From Chitinophaga sp. XS-30 (lineage in GTDB: Bacteria > Bacteroidota > Bacteroidia > Chitinophagales > Chitinophagaceae): 64,000 nucleotides of DNA. Shown piece by piece: positions 52,979-62,319 of the stretch. Position numbers and translations under genes: made by a program. Location of the stretch: the NCBI RefSeq assembly GCF_008086345.1, contig NZ_CP043006.1:4710032-4774031 (forward strand), read 5' to 3'. The notes beneath the pieces were generated by a model. That model saw nothing but the letters and a program-made list of their open reading frames with translations. It was not told the origin of the DNA and did no database searches. Each line of letters starts with the position of its first letter. The first letter of the stretch is position 1.

Positions 52979-55048
52979 ATGTCACATTTTTCTACCCGAT
53001 TATTTTTATGTGCCCTTTTTCTGATGGCTTTACAGGCACACCCGCTTAAAGCCCAGCTTTCCGCCTATGGCCCGGTGGCCGAAGCCCTGCAGGCCGGCAC
53101 GCACAACCTGTTCATCTCCGGCAACGGGAACTATTACAAACAGAACAACACCAACAGCAGCACCTTCCATTACTGGTGGAACTCCAACGGTCTGGATGCG
53201 CTGACGGACGGATATATCCGCACCCGCTCGCAAACCTACCTGCAAAGAATGAAAACGCTGCTGACCGGCATCGGATCATCCAACGGCAATACCTATCTGA
53301 ACCATTTCTATGATGATATGGAATGGCTCGCCATTTCCAGCCTCAGGGCTTATGAGCACACCGGTGACGCCGATTATCTGAACGTTGCCAATACGTTATG
53401 GACGGATATCCAGACGGGTATGCATCCCGAACGCAGTTATGCCGTGCAATGGAACAAAAGCGAGCCAAATTCCTTCAATGCCTGCTCCAATGGCCCGGCG
53501 ATCATTTTTGCGGCAAGGCTGCACAGGCTCACCGGCAATGCCATAGCGCTGCAGCGGGCCCAATCCATTTACGCCTGGCAGAAAAGCGTACTGGTAGACC
53601 CGGTTAACGGTGCGGTATGGGACAGCTACAACGCTGCCACCGGCAACACCAATACATCCTGGATATTCTCCTACAACATCGGCACCTGGATAGGTGCGGC
53701 ACTGGAACTTTACCTGATCACCGGCACGCAATCCTATCTCGATGATGCGATATTGACGGCCGAGTACGCCATGAGCAACCGGCTGACCGGCGGCGTATTC
53801 TTCACCAACGAAACGGGCGCGGGAGATGGCGGATTGTTCAAAGGAATATTCATCCGCTATTTTGCACTTCTCGCAAGGCAGGGCAACCTTCCCGCAGCTA
53901 CGAAAACCCGCTATGAGAACGCCATCCGGTCCAGCGCACAAGCCCTCAACGGCCGGGGCATCAATCCTGCCAACCTGCTCACGAACCCGAACTGGACGAC
54001 CAAACCCGGCACCACAACGGACTACTCTACGCAACTCAGCAGCATCATGCTGCTGGAAGCCGCTGCCACACTGGATCAGGTATTCTTCTACAAACACCTG
54101 AACTTCGGCGGCTATTCCGCCAGCTACGCGGCGGGCAGCTATACGCACAACGCCCTCATTGCCAGAGGCGTCAGCAACGATGATATCACTTCTATGACCA
54201 TCCCTGCGGGATATACGGTGCAACTGTTCGAGCACGACAATTTCGCAGGCGCCAGCACCACCCGCACCGCTACACAGGGCTGGATCGGGGCGGACTGGAA
54301 CGACCGGGTATCTTCCGCCATCATCAGCCGTACAGCGGGTGACGGGCTTTCCGGCGAATACTTCAATGGCATGAACTTCAATACCTTTCGTTTCAGCCGC
54401 AACGATGAAACGGTGAATTTTAACTGGGGCAACGGTTCACCGGATTACCGGGTGAATACGGACAGCTTCTCCGTACGCTGGACAGGAAAGATACAACCAC
54501 AGTATTCGGAAGTGTACACCTTCCATGTGAACAGCGATAACGGCAGAAGGCTCTGGATCAATAACCAGCTGATCATCGATCAATGGATCGATGACTGGGG
54601 CGTGGAATACGCCGGCACCATCAGCCTTACGGCCGGGCAGCAGTACGACATCAGGCTGGAGTACTTCGAGCACAACGGCGGCGCAGGCTGCAAACTGGAA
54701 TGGTCCAGCCCCTCCCTGACCCGGGAAGTGGTGCCGCAAAACCGCCTGTACCAACCGCTTTCAGGGGGCGGTATGGCCTACCGGCCAATGGGGACCAAGA
54801 GCGCGGAAAACGAACTGCTGCTCGTTGGCCCGAACCCTTTCAGGGATGCCGTAAAAGTGAATGTGAATGGAACAACAGCGGAAATGCTGGAAGTACGGCT
54901 GTATAATTTCAGCGGAATGGAAGCGATCCGGCCGCGAATGATCGCCAATGGGCAGACGGTGAACCTGTCCGCCGTGCCGGCTGGCGTGTACATCATGCGT
55001 GTAGTGGCAGACAGGAAAGTTTATACCAGGCGGTTGGTGAAATACTGA
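52979..55048 (+). CDS. GH76 alpha-mannanase-like enzyme with crystallin-like, PA14 and T9SS domains
   Basis: 689 aa, ATG 52979. Signal peptide (about 1-25). GH76 (alpha/alpha)6 barrel about 27-365, with the catalytic Asp pair D112-D113 in NHFYDDMEWLAISSLRAYE, NACSNGPAIIFAARLHRLTG and WIFSYNIGTWIGAALELYLITG. A beta/gamma-crystallin-like segment (about 366-450: VFFYKHLNFGGYSASYAAGSYTH, VQLFEHDNFAGAS) precedes a PA14 domain (about 455-600: LSGEYFNGMNFNTF, YTFHVNSDNGRRLWINNQLIIDQW) and a type IX sorting domain (about 618-689: LLVGPNPFRDAVKVNV, LYNFSGMEAIR, GVYIMRVVADRKVYTRRLVKY). It probably attacks alpha-1,6-mannan of fungal walls at the cell surface. Confidence 0.9.
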   Translation: MSHFSTRLFLCALFLMALQAHPLKAQLSAYGPVAEALQAGTHNLFISGNGNYYKQNNTNSSTFHYWWNSNGLDALTDGYIRTRSQTYLQRMKTLLTGIGSSNGNTYLNHFYDDMEWLAISSLRAYEHTGDADYLNVANTLWTDIQTGMHPERSYAVQWNKSEPNSFNACSNGPAIIFAARLHRLTGNAIALQRAQSIYAWQKSVLVDPVNGAVWDSYNAATGNTNTSWIFSYNIGTWIGAALELYLITGTQSYLDDAILTAEYAMSNRLTGGVFFTNETGAGDGGLFKGIFIRYFALLARQGNLPAATKTRYENAIRSSAQALNGRGINPANLLTNPNWTTKPGTTTDYSTQLSSIMLLEAAATLDQVFFYKHLNFGGYSASYAAGSYTHNALIARGVSNDDITSMTIPAGYTVQLFEHDNFAGASTTRTATQGWIGADWNDRVSSAIISRTAGDGLSGEYFNGMNFNTFRFSRNDETVNFNWGNGSPDYRVNTDSFSVRWTGKIQPQYSEVYTFHVNSDNGRRLWINNQLIIDQWIDDWGVEYAGTISLTAGQQYDIRLEYFEHNGGAGCKLEWSSPSLTREVVPQNRLYQPLSGGGMAYRPMGTKSAENELLLVGPNPFRDAVKVNVNGTTAEMLEVRLYNFSGMEAIRPRMIANGQTVNLSAVPAGVYIMRVVADRKVYTRRLVKY

Positions 55049-55126
55049 CGGCCTTCAGCCGTATGAAGGGGCTGACTTGCTATGTTGAAAAACAAGTTTC
55101 CGGAAAAAAAGATTAAAAAGAATTTT

Positions 55127-55156
55127 AAGGCCGGTCCTTTCAGATCGGCCTTTTTA
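55127..55156 (+). terminator. Rho-independent terminator after the GH76 gene
   Basis: AAGGCCGGTC (55127-55136) pairs with GATCGGCCTT (55143-55152), one G-U pair, over a 6-nt loop, followed by TTTT. It lies 78 nt after the stop at 55048. Confidence 0.8.
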
Positions 55157-55269
55157 CTTCCTCTAAAAAACAATTTTCGCTAAGCAGACATTGACAATGC
55201 AAGCGAACTGACCGCGTTTACGCGGCTCCCGGCCCCATCATTTTACGTTGCTGTCAGCCTCTTATGATA

Positions 55270-56244
55270 TCAAGCCGTACTGCGGCTGTATTTCTTTCTG
55301 TATTCCTGCGGGGTAAGCCCGGTAACCCGTTTAAAAATGCTGCGGAAGGTCTTCAGATCATTGTACCCCACATCATACATCAGGGTGCTGATGTTCTGCG
55401 TGTTTTTCTCCAGCGCTTTTTTGGCGGATTCGATCTTCACCCGTTGCAGGTATTCCAACGGTGTATTCTGCGTAGCGCTTTTAAAACGCCTGATAAAATT
55501 CCGTTTGCTCATATTCGTCTGCTCCGCGATCTGCTCGATGGATATCTGCATATGATAGTTCTGTTCAATAAACGACTGCGCCCGCAGGATCTCCTCATCT
55601 TCATGGCGGCGCTGCCCCTGGAATACGGTAAAGTGCGCCTGGCTGACCCTGTCTATATCAATAGCGAACATTTTGCTGATCTGGATGCTGATATCCCTGC
55701 CGCAGAATTTCTCTATCAGGTACAATACGAGATTAAGCGATGAAAAAGCGCCGCCGCTGGTGTAAATACCCTCCTGGTCCGTCATCACAATATCCGCCAG
55801 CAGCTTCGCGTCCGGGTAACGCTGCTGCATATCCGCTATCGCCATCCAGTGGGAAGTACAGGCTTTGCCCTTCAGCACTCCGGCTTCCGCCAGAAAATAA
55901 CTGCCAAAACAAAGGCTTGCCACTTCCGTACCGCTATCGTGCATGGACTTTATCCACTGAACAAGCGCCTCATTCTTTTTGAGCACTACATCCGGGTTGC
56001 CATTGAAAGCCGGGGCCAGCACCAGGTCCGTTTCATGTACTTCACCCAGCGTTTTGCAGCTGACAAGCTGGGCTGGTACATTCAACTGGATATTCCTGAT
56101 CTTTTCACTAACCAGCGTCAATTCGAAAGCAGGCTCCTCGCCCGCAGCCTGCAACAGTTTGTTGGTACCTATCAGCAGGTCCATCACGCCGGAAACACAA
56201 GACAGGATAACATCCTCATATACAAGCATTGAAATTCTTTTCAT
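55270..56244 (-). CDS. GlxA-type AraC-family transcriptional regulator
   Basis: 324 aa, ATG at 56244. N-terminal DJ-1/PfpI-like domain (about 1-185: ISMLVYEDVILSCVSGVMDLL, GTEVASLCFGSYFLAEAGVLKGKACTSHW, GIYTSGGAFSSLNLVLYLIEKFCG) and C-terminal double AraC HTH (about 222-320: AQSFIEQNYHMQISIEQIAEQTNMSKRNFIRRFKSATQNTPLEYLQRVKIESAKKAL, TLMYDVGYNDLKTFRSIFKRVTGLTPQEYRKKY). It responds to a small metabolite and probably controls the divergent Rieske-protein gene. Confidence 0.94.
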   Translation of the reverse strand: MKRISMLVYEDVILSCVSGVMDLLIGTNKLLQAAGEEPAFELTLVSEKIRNIQLNVPAQLVSCKTLGEVHETDLVLAPAFNGNPDVVLKKNEALVQWIKSMHDSGTEVASLCFGSYFLAEAGVLKGKACTSHWMAIADMQQRYPDAKLLADIVMTDQEGIYTSGGAFSSLNLVLYLIEKFCGRDISIQISKMFAIDIDRVSQAHFTVFQGQRRHEDEEILRAQSFIEQNYHMQISIEQIAEQTNMSKRNFIRRFKSATQNTPLEYLQRVKIESAKKALEKNTQNISTLMYDVGYNDLKTFRSIFKRVTGLTPQEYRKKYSRSTA

Positions 56245-56464
56245 GGCTTATCAGTTTTGCGGTTTTAGTGATGTAAACTTACACCCTTTCAACAACCGGA
56301 AAGAGGGCAAATGTGGCAATATAAGGGGATATTGCGACAAACTTAACAACAGTTCAGGCCCAAATGTTTACAAAAAACACCCCTCCCGCCTTTTTTTACT
56401 GCCCCTTCCCCAATGGCTTTGGCATACCGATTGTTTGACCGCTATTGATCAAAACAAACCGATC

Positions 56465-57259
56465 ATGAAAAGCAAAGCATCCATTAACAGCCACCCCATA
56501 CACCCCATGCTGGTTTCTTTTCCGATAGCATTCTTTACCGGCACGCTGCTGTTTGATGTGCTGGCCATTGTGCAGGAGAACGACGGTTACTGGCAGACGG
56601 GGCTGTACCTGGAAGCTGCGGGCATTGCCGCAGCCGTTTTCGCCGCTGTACCCGGCATCATCGACTATGTGGCTACCGTGCCGCCGAAAAGCTCCGGGAA
56701 AAAGCGGGCTACCCGCCATGCCCTGCTGAACGCCGGCATGCTGGTATTATTCATATTGGCATTGGTCCTCCGGGGGGACAGGTTGTATATGCCTTTCCTC
56801 ATTATCGGGCTGGAGCTCGCCGGAATGGTGTTGCTGGTGTTCGCGGGATGGATGGGCGGAACGCTTGTTTACCGCAACCAGATAGGGGTAGATCCCCGCT
56901 ATGCCGGCGCCGGTAAATGGAAAGAGGAATTTCTGCAGGGTGATGGGCCGGTTATCGTAGCGGAGGAAAACGAATTGGGACTGAACCAGATGAAACTGGT
57001 GCACCTGAAAGGGCAACGGATCGTGATCGGGAAAACGGAAGAGGGTTATGTAGCTTTTGAGGACAGATGTCCGCACCGGGGCGGCTCCCTGGCCGGTGGC
57101 CCCCTCATCTGCGGCACTGTACAATGCCCCTGGCATGGCTCGCAATTCAATGTAAAGACCGGTGCGGTGTATGCCGGACCGTCCAAAGAAGGCATCAGGG
57201 TATTCCCGTTGGTGGAAGCCAATGGCAAGATCTACCTCAACTATCATCAACGGGATTAG
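56465..57259 (+). CDS. DUF2231 membrane domain fused to a Rieske [2Fe-2S] domain
   Basis: 264 aa from ATG 56465 (the frame is open to 55979 but overlaps the divergent regulator). Residues 1-140 are a DUF2231-type four-helix region (HPIHPMLVSFPIAFFTGTLLFDVLAI, YLEAAGIAAAVFAAVPGIIDYVATVPP, LLNAGMLVLFILALVLRG, FLIIGLELAGMVLLVFAGWMGGTLVYR). The C-terminal 100 aa is a Rieske domain: C202-P-H204 in DRCPHRGGSLAGGPLICG and C221-x-x-H224 in CPWHGSQFNVKTG, the cluster-binding C-x-H and C-x-x-H. It transfers electrons at the membrane. Divergent from the GlxA-type gene by 220 nt. Confidence 0.93.
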   Translation: MKSKASINSHPIHPMLVSFPIAFFTGTLLFDVLAIVQENDGYWQTGLYLEAAGIAAAVFAAVPGIIDYVATVPPKSSGKKRATRHALLNAGMLVLFILALVLRGDRLYMPFLIIGLELAGMVLLVFAGWMGGTLVYRNQIGVDPRYAGAGKWKEEFLQGDGPVIVAEENELGLNQMKLVHLKGQRIVIGKTEEGYVAFEDRCPHRGGSLAGGPLICGTVQCPWHGSQFNVKTGAVYAGPSKEGIRVFPLVEANGKIYLNYHQRD

Positions 57260-57297
57260 ACGGAGACCGCCAATATAGCAGCCTCCGCCATGATCTC

Positions 57298-57705
57298 TTA
57301 TTCCGTGGGCATGGCGCTCAAGTCCATATACATATACTCCCAGAGATGGCCGTCCAGGTCCTGAAAACCATGGCCGTACATGAAACCCTGATCCTGTTTT
57401 TCCTTCGGTGTTGTTGCACCTGCGCTAACGGCCTTGCTAATGATGTCGTCTACCTGTTCCCTGCTTTCAGCGGAGAGACATATGATCATTTCTGCAGCCT
57501 TCGTTGCATCCGCCACCGGTTTTTTGATGAACGAGGAAAAATACGGTTCTACCAGCAGCATAACGAAGATCTGGTCGGAGATGATCATGCAGGTTGCATT
57601 CTCGTCAGTGAACTGCGGGTTGAAGCTGTACCCTAGCTTAGTGAAGAATTCCACGCTTTTGCCAAGATCTTTTACCGGTAAGTTTACGAAAATCTGTGTT
57701 GCCAT
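57298..57705 (-). CDS. VOC-superfamily (glyoxalase-like) protein
   Basis: 135 aa, ATG at 57705. Vicinal-oxygen-chelate fold: ATQIFVNLPVKDLGKSVEFFTKLGYSFNPQF, CMIISDQIFVMLLVE, and a C-terminal FMYGHGFQDLDGHLWEYMYMDL. The strand-end D-G-H-x-W-E-x-x is the metal/substrate region of PhnB/extradiol-type members. One VOC module only, so it likely dimerises. Substrate unknown. It converges on the Rieske gene with 38 nt between stops. Confidence 0.93.
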   Translation of the reverse strand: MATQIFVNLPVKDLGKSVEFFTKLGYSFNPQFTDENATCMIISDQIFVMLLVEPYFSSFIKKPVADATKAAEMIICLSAESREQVDDIISKAVSAGATTPKEKQDQGFMYGHGFQDLDGHLWEYMYMDLSAMPTE

Positions 57706-57854
57706 AAGATGAGTGTTTTATTGGTTTAGTGTTTTATTGGTTTGTTGATGCAAACATACCGTCATTTGAGGAAGGCCGCGGAGGGATGATACGACAACCT
57801 TTGGGGGGATTACGACAATCTTTTTCACAACCGGCGTCTGACGTTGCGGGGGTT

Positions 57855-58346
57855 TTACGGTTTAACACGGCTCATGGGAAACTCCCGCTTGCGCAACTGT
57901 CCGCCTGCCATTCCCGATATCTCCGCCAGTAAGGAATCCGCGGAAATGCGCACATACTTTATCATGGTCGGAAAATCATGTGCCGGATTTTCGAACACAA
58001 GGCTGTCCGGCCCCGAAGCAACGCGCCGGAACAGCACCGGCTGCGCGTTGTTCTGATCTTTAACCGTTGGAATATAATATAACTCCCCATCGCGCAACTC
58101 CAGCGATATCGTTTCCCTTACCAGGGTATCCCCGCCGCGCAACATGTAACTCATTCCTGAAAATGAGGAATCGCTGCTGCGCATCCAGCGTTCGTACAAA
58201 ACACCGCGCGCCGTCTGTTGCTGCCATACGCCGGAAAGCCAGGCCGCATTTTCAATTTGCGAATATCGTGATGTGACTGCCTGCTGCAGATGACGGTTGC
58301 ACGAGAGCAGCAGCATGGTTGTGAAGAATAATGCGGGCTTGTTCAT
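57855..58346 (-). CDS. DUF6265-type lipoprotein
   Basis: 163 aa from ATG 58346 (six codons of open frame lie upstream). Lipobox LLSC with C16. Mature region: AAWLSGVWQQQTARGVLYERWMRSSDSSFSGMSYMLRGGDTLVRETISLEL, LYYIPTVKDQNNAQPVLFRR and SLVFENPAHDFPTMIKYVRIS. This W-L-GVW----------E-W----------G is the DUF6265 opening, and the NPAHDFP motif is typical of it. Lipocalin-like fold, ligand unknown. It stands between the VOC gene and a long non-coding region. Confidence 0.85.
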   Translation of the reverse strand: MNKPALFFTTMLLLSCNRHLQQAVTSRYSQIENAAWLSGVWQQQTARGVLYERWMRSSDSSFSGMSYMLRGGDTLVRETISLELRDGELYYIPTVKDQNNAQPVLFRRVASGPDSLVFENPAHDFPTMIKYVRISADSLLAEISGMAGGQLRKREFPMSRVKP

Positions 58347-58639
58347 ATCAAGGGGTTTGCACACGAATATAAGATAAATCGCTCATGGGATATGCATTGC
58401 AACCGGTGACAGACCGGCAACGCGAATAAGGGTAAAGCAGCCTGATCACCAACAAGTCCGGTCCCCGCATCGATCAAAAAAACAGTGCTGTTATTCCACT
58501 GCCCCCCGACACTAAAAAACGATGCGATCTCAACACTGTCGCAATCGCCCCTACGCCTACAACTCCCTTCCACAAAGCATTTCCCGCCATCATTCGCTAA
58601 AATTCAAAAATTTTAGCAGCAGAAAACAAGGAAAGTTTA

Positions 58640-58692
58640 TTTGAAAACTCAACCTAAATATGTACCTTGTGTCAACACATATAAAATATGTG
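58640..58692 (+). promoter_or_regulatory. Promoter and palindromic operator far upstream of the second susC
   Basis: TTTG (58640-58643), 19-nt spacer, TACCTTGT (58663-58670) resembles TTTG-N19-TAnnTTTG with two differences in the -7 element. Starting 6 nt later, CACATAT-AAA-ATATGTG (58676-58692) is a perfect 7-bp-arm palindrome across the likely start site. The leader to susC at 59298 would be about 620 nt. Confidence 0.55.
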
Positions 58693-58957
58693 GCTTTAAT
58701 GATAACCCGATATAATGACGGCTTTATTGTTGAAGTTGCATGTAACCCGGAGCCATACTAAAACCCGATAAAAAATCAAGAAAAACCTCGATGTTAATAA
58801 CCGGCATCGATAGTTTTCCGCCAGGAAAAACGTAAACGTTATGATTGTTAACAGATAAAAAATCAGTGCGAAATTTGAAGATCTAATCGAGCGAGCAAAG
58901 TCTGAAAAGGCAACGGCATCCCGTTTTTATTTATGTCAATTTATTTGGCTGGCCGGG

Positions 58958-59110
58958 CCGGCAAGGTGAACTATTGCCTGATCCCGCCGCAAAATTTCTG
59001 CTGACAAAACCGGCACAGGATAGCTATTGCCCGATCGTACCATTTATTCATCATTACAAATTTGCTGACCTGGCCGGCACGGGAATTTATTGCCTGGTCC
59101 GTCCGCTCCC
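58958..59110. repeat. Three degenerate 50-64 bp repeats
   Basis: Copies start at 58958, 59010 and 59074. Each begins CCGGCA(C/A)-GG, continues -A-CTATTGCC(T/C)GATC or TTATTGCCTGGTCC, and the first two end in AAATTTGCTGAC or AATTTCTGCTGAC. They end 190 nt before susC, inside its long leader. Confidence 0.65.
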
Positions 59111-59297
59111 AAACTACTATGTCGCTTATGAACGCAGCTATTTTCCACGATCTGACGCCATGCCAATCCACTCCTGCTAACCGGCTCCGCCGCCGGAATG
59201 ATCTTTCTTTTATTATACCGGTCTGATCCGGGACCATTCAACGGCCGTTCATCCCTTTTTGTTTACCCGATCCTCATCATCAAAAATTCAAATCATC

Positions 59298-62297
59298 ATG
59301 AGACACTCCACCCAATTTTCCGTTCGGCAATTTCACTGGTTGCTAAAACGATTTTGCAAAGACTCCGGGAGCAGGATCGCCACCCTGAGCGCCCTGTTCC
59401 TCCTTGCCTGCATGAGCGCACTGGCGCAAGGCAGGCAGATCTCCGGCACTGTATCTGACGACAGCGGGGCGCCGCTGCCGAATGTAAGCGTACGCATCAA
59501 AGGCACTACTACCGGCGCTTTCACCGACGGCCAGGGGAAATTCAGTTTCAATGTACCGAACGACACGGCTGTACTGGTGTTCAGCACCATCGGTTATGAA
59601 ACGCAGGAAATGACGGTAGGCAGCAATACGAGCCTGAAGGTGGCGTTAAAAACCTCCGTCAGCCAGCTTTCCGATGTTGTTGTGGTGGGTTACGGATCGG
59701 TGCAGAAAAGAAATCTCACCAGCGCCGTCACCACCGTCAATGCCAAAGACTTCCTGCAGGGCGGTTATAACAGCCCTTTGCAGATGATCGATGGTAAAGT
59801 GGCGGGCGTTACGGTGTCCAACCCCGCTGCGGCGGACCCTAACCGCGGCACGGACATCCAGATACGCGGCGCGGCCTCTCTCGAGGCAGGCAACGGCCCG
59901 CTTGTAGTGATTGACGGGATGCCCGGCGGCGACCTCCGCAATATCGCGCAGCAGGATATCGAATCCATCACCGTACTGAAAGATGCTTCCGCTGCCGCCA
60001 TCTATGGTTCCCGCGGCGCTAACGGCGTTGTACTGGTACAAACAAAAAGGGGTAAAAGCGGGGATGTGACCGTGACGTACGACAGCTATGTTGAACATGA
60101 TGTGGTAGCGGCCAAACCTGAACTGCTCTCGCCGGAGGAATTCCTGGAAAAACAGCGCGATCAGGACAGGGGCGCACGCACCAACTGGTACGATGAGCTG
60201 ATCCGCACCAATAACTTCGGCACCAACCAGTTCCTGACCGTTTCCGGCGGTACTGCCAACAGCATCTTCCGCCTGTCCGGCAACTACCGGAGCAAAACCG
60301 GGATCGATATTGCCACTGAGCGAAAGGAATATGGTTACAGGGCAAACTTCCAGCAGAAAGCACTGAATGGTTTGCTGGAATTCTCCGGTAACCTGTCCCA
60401 ACGGATCGCCAAAGAGGAATACACCAATTACAATGCGTTCCAGCAGGCGGTGAAGCTCAACCCCACCCTTTCTGTAATGGACCCTGACAATCCGCTGAAC
60501 TTTAATACGCTCCAGGGTTACGACACGTATAACCCGGTGCAGGACCTCCTGGCCAGGGAAAACGGGGCGGACCAGAATTATTCCATCGTGGATATGAACG
60601 TAAAGCTCAACATCCTCAAAAACCTCAGCACGGAAATAAAGCTGGCCAGGCAGGGGCATGAGATGCTGAGAAGGGAATATTACACCTCAAAATCCGCAGA
60701 GTCCGTCAACAACAACCGCCTCGGCCGGGCGCGGCTGCAAAGCGAAAAATGGACGGATTATACGCTGGAATGGCTGGGCAATTACAATACCACGATCGAT
60801 AAGCACGACTTCTCGCTGATGGGCGGGTATTCTTACCAGGAGTTCAACAACCAGGCGTTCTGGGCGGAGAACATGAACTTCATCTCCGATGGCTTCGGGT
60901 ACAACAACCTCGATGACGGAAGCTGGAACCTGGAAGAGGGCCGGCTTGGCATGGACTCCTACAAAAGCAAGGAAAAGCTTATTGCCTTCCTGGGCCGTCT
61001 GAACTATAACTTCGATAACACCTACTTCCTGACAGCCTCTTTCCGTTACGAAGGCAACAGCAAGTTCGGCGCAAACAACAAATGGGGCATGTTCCCCGCG
61101 GTATCCGCCGCCTGGCGTATTTCCAACCTGGATGTTTTCCGGGGCAGCAGGGTGATCAACGACCTGAAACTTCGTGCATCCTATGGCGTTACCGGCCGTT
61201 CCGGATTCGCGCGGTACACTTCGCTGGCCAGGTATGCGCCGTACGGCAGGTACCTGAACGATGCCGGTGAATGGGTAAGGGTGTACGGCCCGGGCAACAA
61301 CTACAATCCCAATCTCCAATGGGAAAGGGCTGTTGCATATAATATCGGGCTGGACTTTGTGTTGCTGGACAACAGGATCACCGGTAGCCTGGACGTATTC
61401 GACCGCCGCAGCAGGGACATTCTCGGCAACTACGATGTGCCGGTTGGCGCATACCTCCATGAACAGATGTTCGTGAACGTTGGTACCACCAGCTCCAAAG
61501 GCATTGAGCTGACGGCGAACTGGAAAGTAGCGGCCACAGAGGATTTTTCTTACAACACCAATGTTACCGCATCTTATATCAGAACAAAGCTGGTCTCCTG
61601 GTCCAACAACCAGTTCCAGGGCAATTTCCGCTACCTGCAGAACCTCCCCTCACCGGGTAACCCCGGTCCCGCTTACCGCCTGGACCCCGGTACGGAGCTG
61701 GGCAGCTTCTACGGCTACAAATACGCCGGTGTGGATGAAGACGGCAGGATACTGATCTGGAAAGACGGCATTGAAGGAAAGGAAAAGATCGTGGCTTCCA
61801 GCGAGGGCAATGCGGACCGTGACAGGACCTATATCGGGCACGGCGCGCCCCGCTATGAACTGGCCTGGGGAAACAACTTTACTTACAAGGGCTTTGACCT
61901 GAGCCTGTTCTTCCGCGGGCGTTTCGATTATGATATCCTGAACCTTTACCAGATGTACTATGGCCTGCAGGCGGAACCGGGCATCAACCTTCTGAAAGAT
62001 GCCTATACCCGCAACGGCCACATCAAATCCGGCAAAGTGATCACCGATTATTTCCTGGAGAAAGGTGATTATTTCAAGCTGGACAACCTTACCCTGGGCT
62101 GGTCTCCCAAACTGCATGTAAAGGAGATCAAAAATCTGCGCCTTTACGGCAGCGTACGGAATGTATTTACGTTCACCGGGTATTCCGGGCTGGACCCTAC
62201 CGTTGTTGGCGTTACGGGGCTTACGCCGGGTTACGGGGACCTGGGGGTGTACCCCATCACCCGTACGTTCACTTTTGGCGCTCAGGTAACATTCTAA
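59298..62297 (+). CDS. SusC/RagA TonB-dependent transporter (no STN domain)
   Basis: 999 aa from ATG 59298 (frame open from 59259). Signal region RIATLSALFLLACMSALAQ, carboxypeptidase-D-like domain (about 38-115: QISGTVSDDSGAPLPNVSVRIKGTTTGAFTD), plug (about 120-240: SDVVVVGYGSVQKRNLTSAVTTV, QQDIESITVLKDASAAAIYGSRGANGVVLVQTK) and barrel ending in aromatic TFTFGAQVTF. It lacks the N-terminal STN domain of the first SusC, so regulation does not go through FecR. It is followed directly by susD. Confidence 0.95.
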   Translation: MRHSTQFSVRQFHWLLKRFCKDSGSRIATLSALFLLACMSALAQGRQISGTVSDDSGAPLPNVSVRIKGTTTGAFTDGQGKFSFNVPNDTAVLVFSTIGYETQEMTVGSNTSLKVALKTSVSQLSDVVVVGYGSVQKRNLTSAVTTVNAKDFLQGGYNSPLQMIDGKVAGVTVSNPAAADPNRGTDIQIRGAASLEAGNGPLVVIDGMPGGDLRNIAQQDIESITVLKDASAAAIYGSRGANGVVLVQTKRGKSGDVTVTYDSYVEHDVVAAKPELLSPEEFLEKQRDQDRGARTNWYDELIRTNNFGTNQFLTVSGGTANSIFRLSGNYRSKTGIDIATERKEYGYRANFQQKALNGLLEFSGNLSQRIAKEEYTNYNAFQQAVKLNPTLSVMDPDNPLNFNTLQGYDTYNPVQDLLARENGADQNYSIVDMNVKLNILKNLSTEIKLARQGHEMLRREYYTSKSAESVNNNRLGRARLQSEKWTDYTLEWLGNYNTTIDKHDFSLMGGYSYQEFNNQAFWAENMNFISDGFGYNNLDDGSWNLEEGRLGMDSYKSKEKLIAFLGRLNYNFDNTYFLTASFRYEGNSKFGANNKWGMFPAVSAAWRISNLDVFRGSRVINDLKLRASYGVTGRSGFARYTSLARYAPYGRYLNDAGEWVRVYGPGNNYNPNLQWERAVAYNIGLDFVLLDNRITGSLDVFDRRSRDILGNYDVPVGAYLHEQMFVNVGTTSSKGIELTANWKVAATEDFSYNTNVTASYIRTKLVSWSNNQFQGNFRYLQNLPSPGNPGPAYRLDPGTELGSFYGYKYAGVDEDGRILIWKDGIEGKEKIVASSEGNADRDRTYIGHGAPRYELAWGNNFTYKGFDLSLFFRGRFDYDILNLYQMYYGLQAEPGINLLKDAYTRNGHIKSGKVITDYFLEKGDYFKLDNLTLGWSPKLHVKEIKNLRLYGSVRNVFTFTGYSGLDPTVVGVTGLTPGYGDLGVYPITRTFTFGAQVTF

Positions 62298-62319
62298 CAT
62301 GAACTTTAAATTATCCGAC

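Larger units (their letters stand above)
58365..59297. other. 930-nt non-coding region before susCD, partly repetitive
   Basis: It holds the promoter/palindrome at 58640-58692 and the triple repeat at 58958-59110. Short open frames on both strands (for example minus 58971-59237) follow the repeat rather than any family and are not believed. The rest shows nothing recognisable. Confidence 0.6.

Noticed and set aside
55979..56464. Extended start of the Rieske protein at 55979
   Set aside because: The upstream 162 codons overlap the divergent regulator and have no domain; ATG 56465 begins the DUF2231 region.
58971..59237. 88-aa minus-strand frame before susC
   Set aside because: Its content follows the three degenerate repeats, so its openness is a repeat effect.
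59646..60659. 337-aa minus-strand frame over susC
   Set aside because: Antisense shadow of the SusC plug and barrel.
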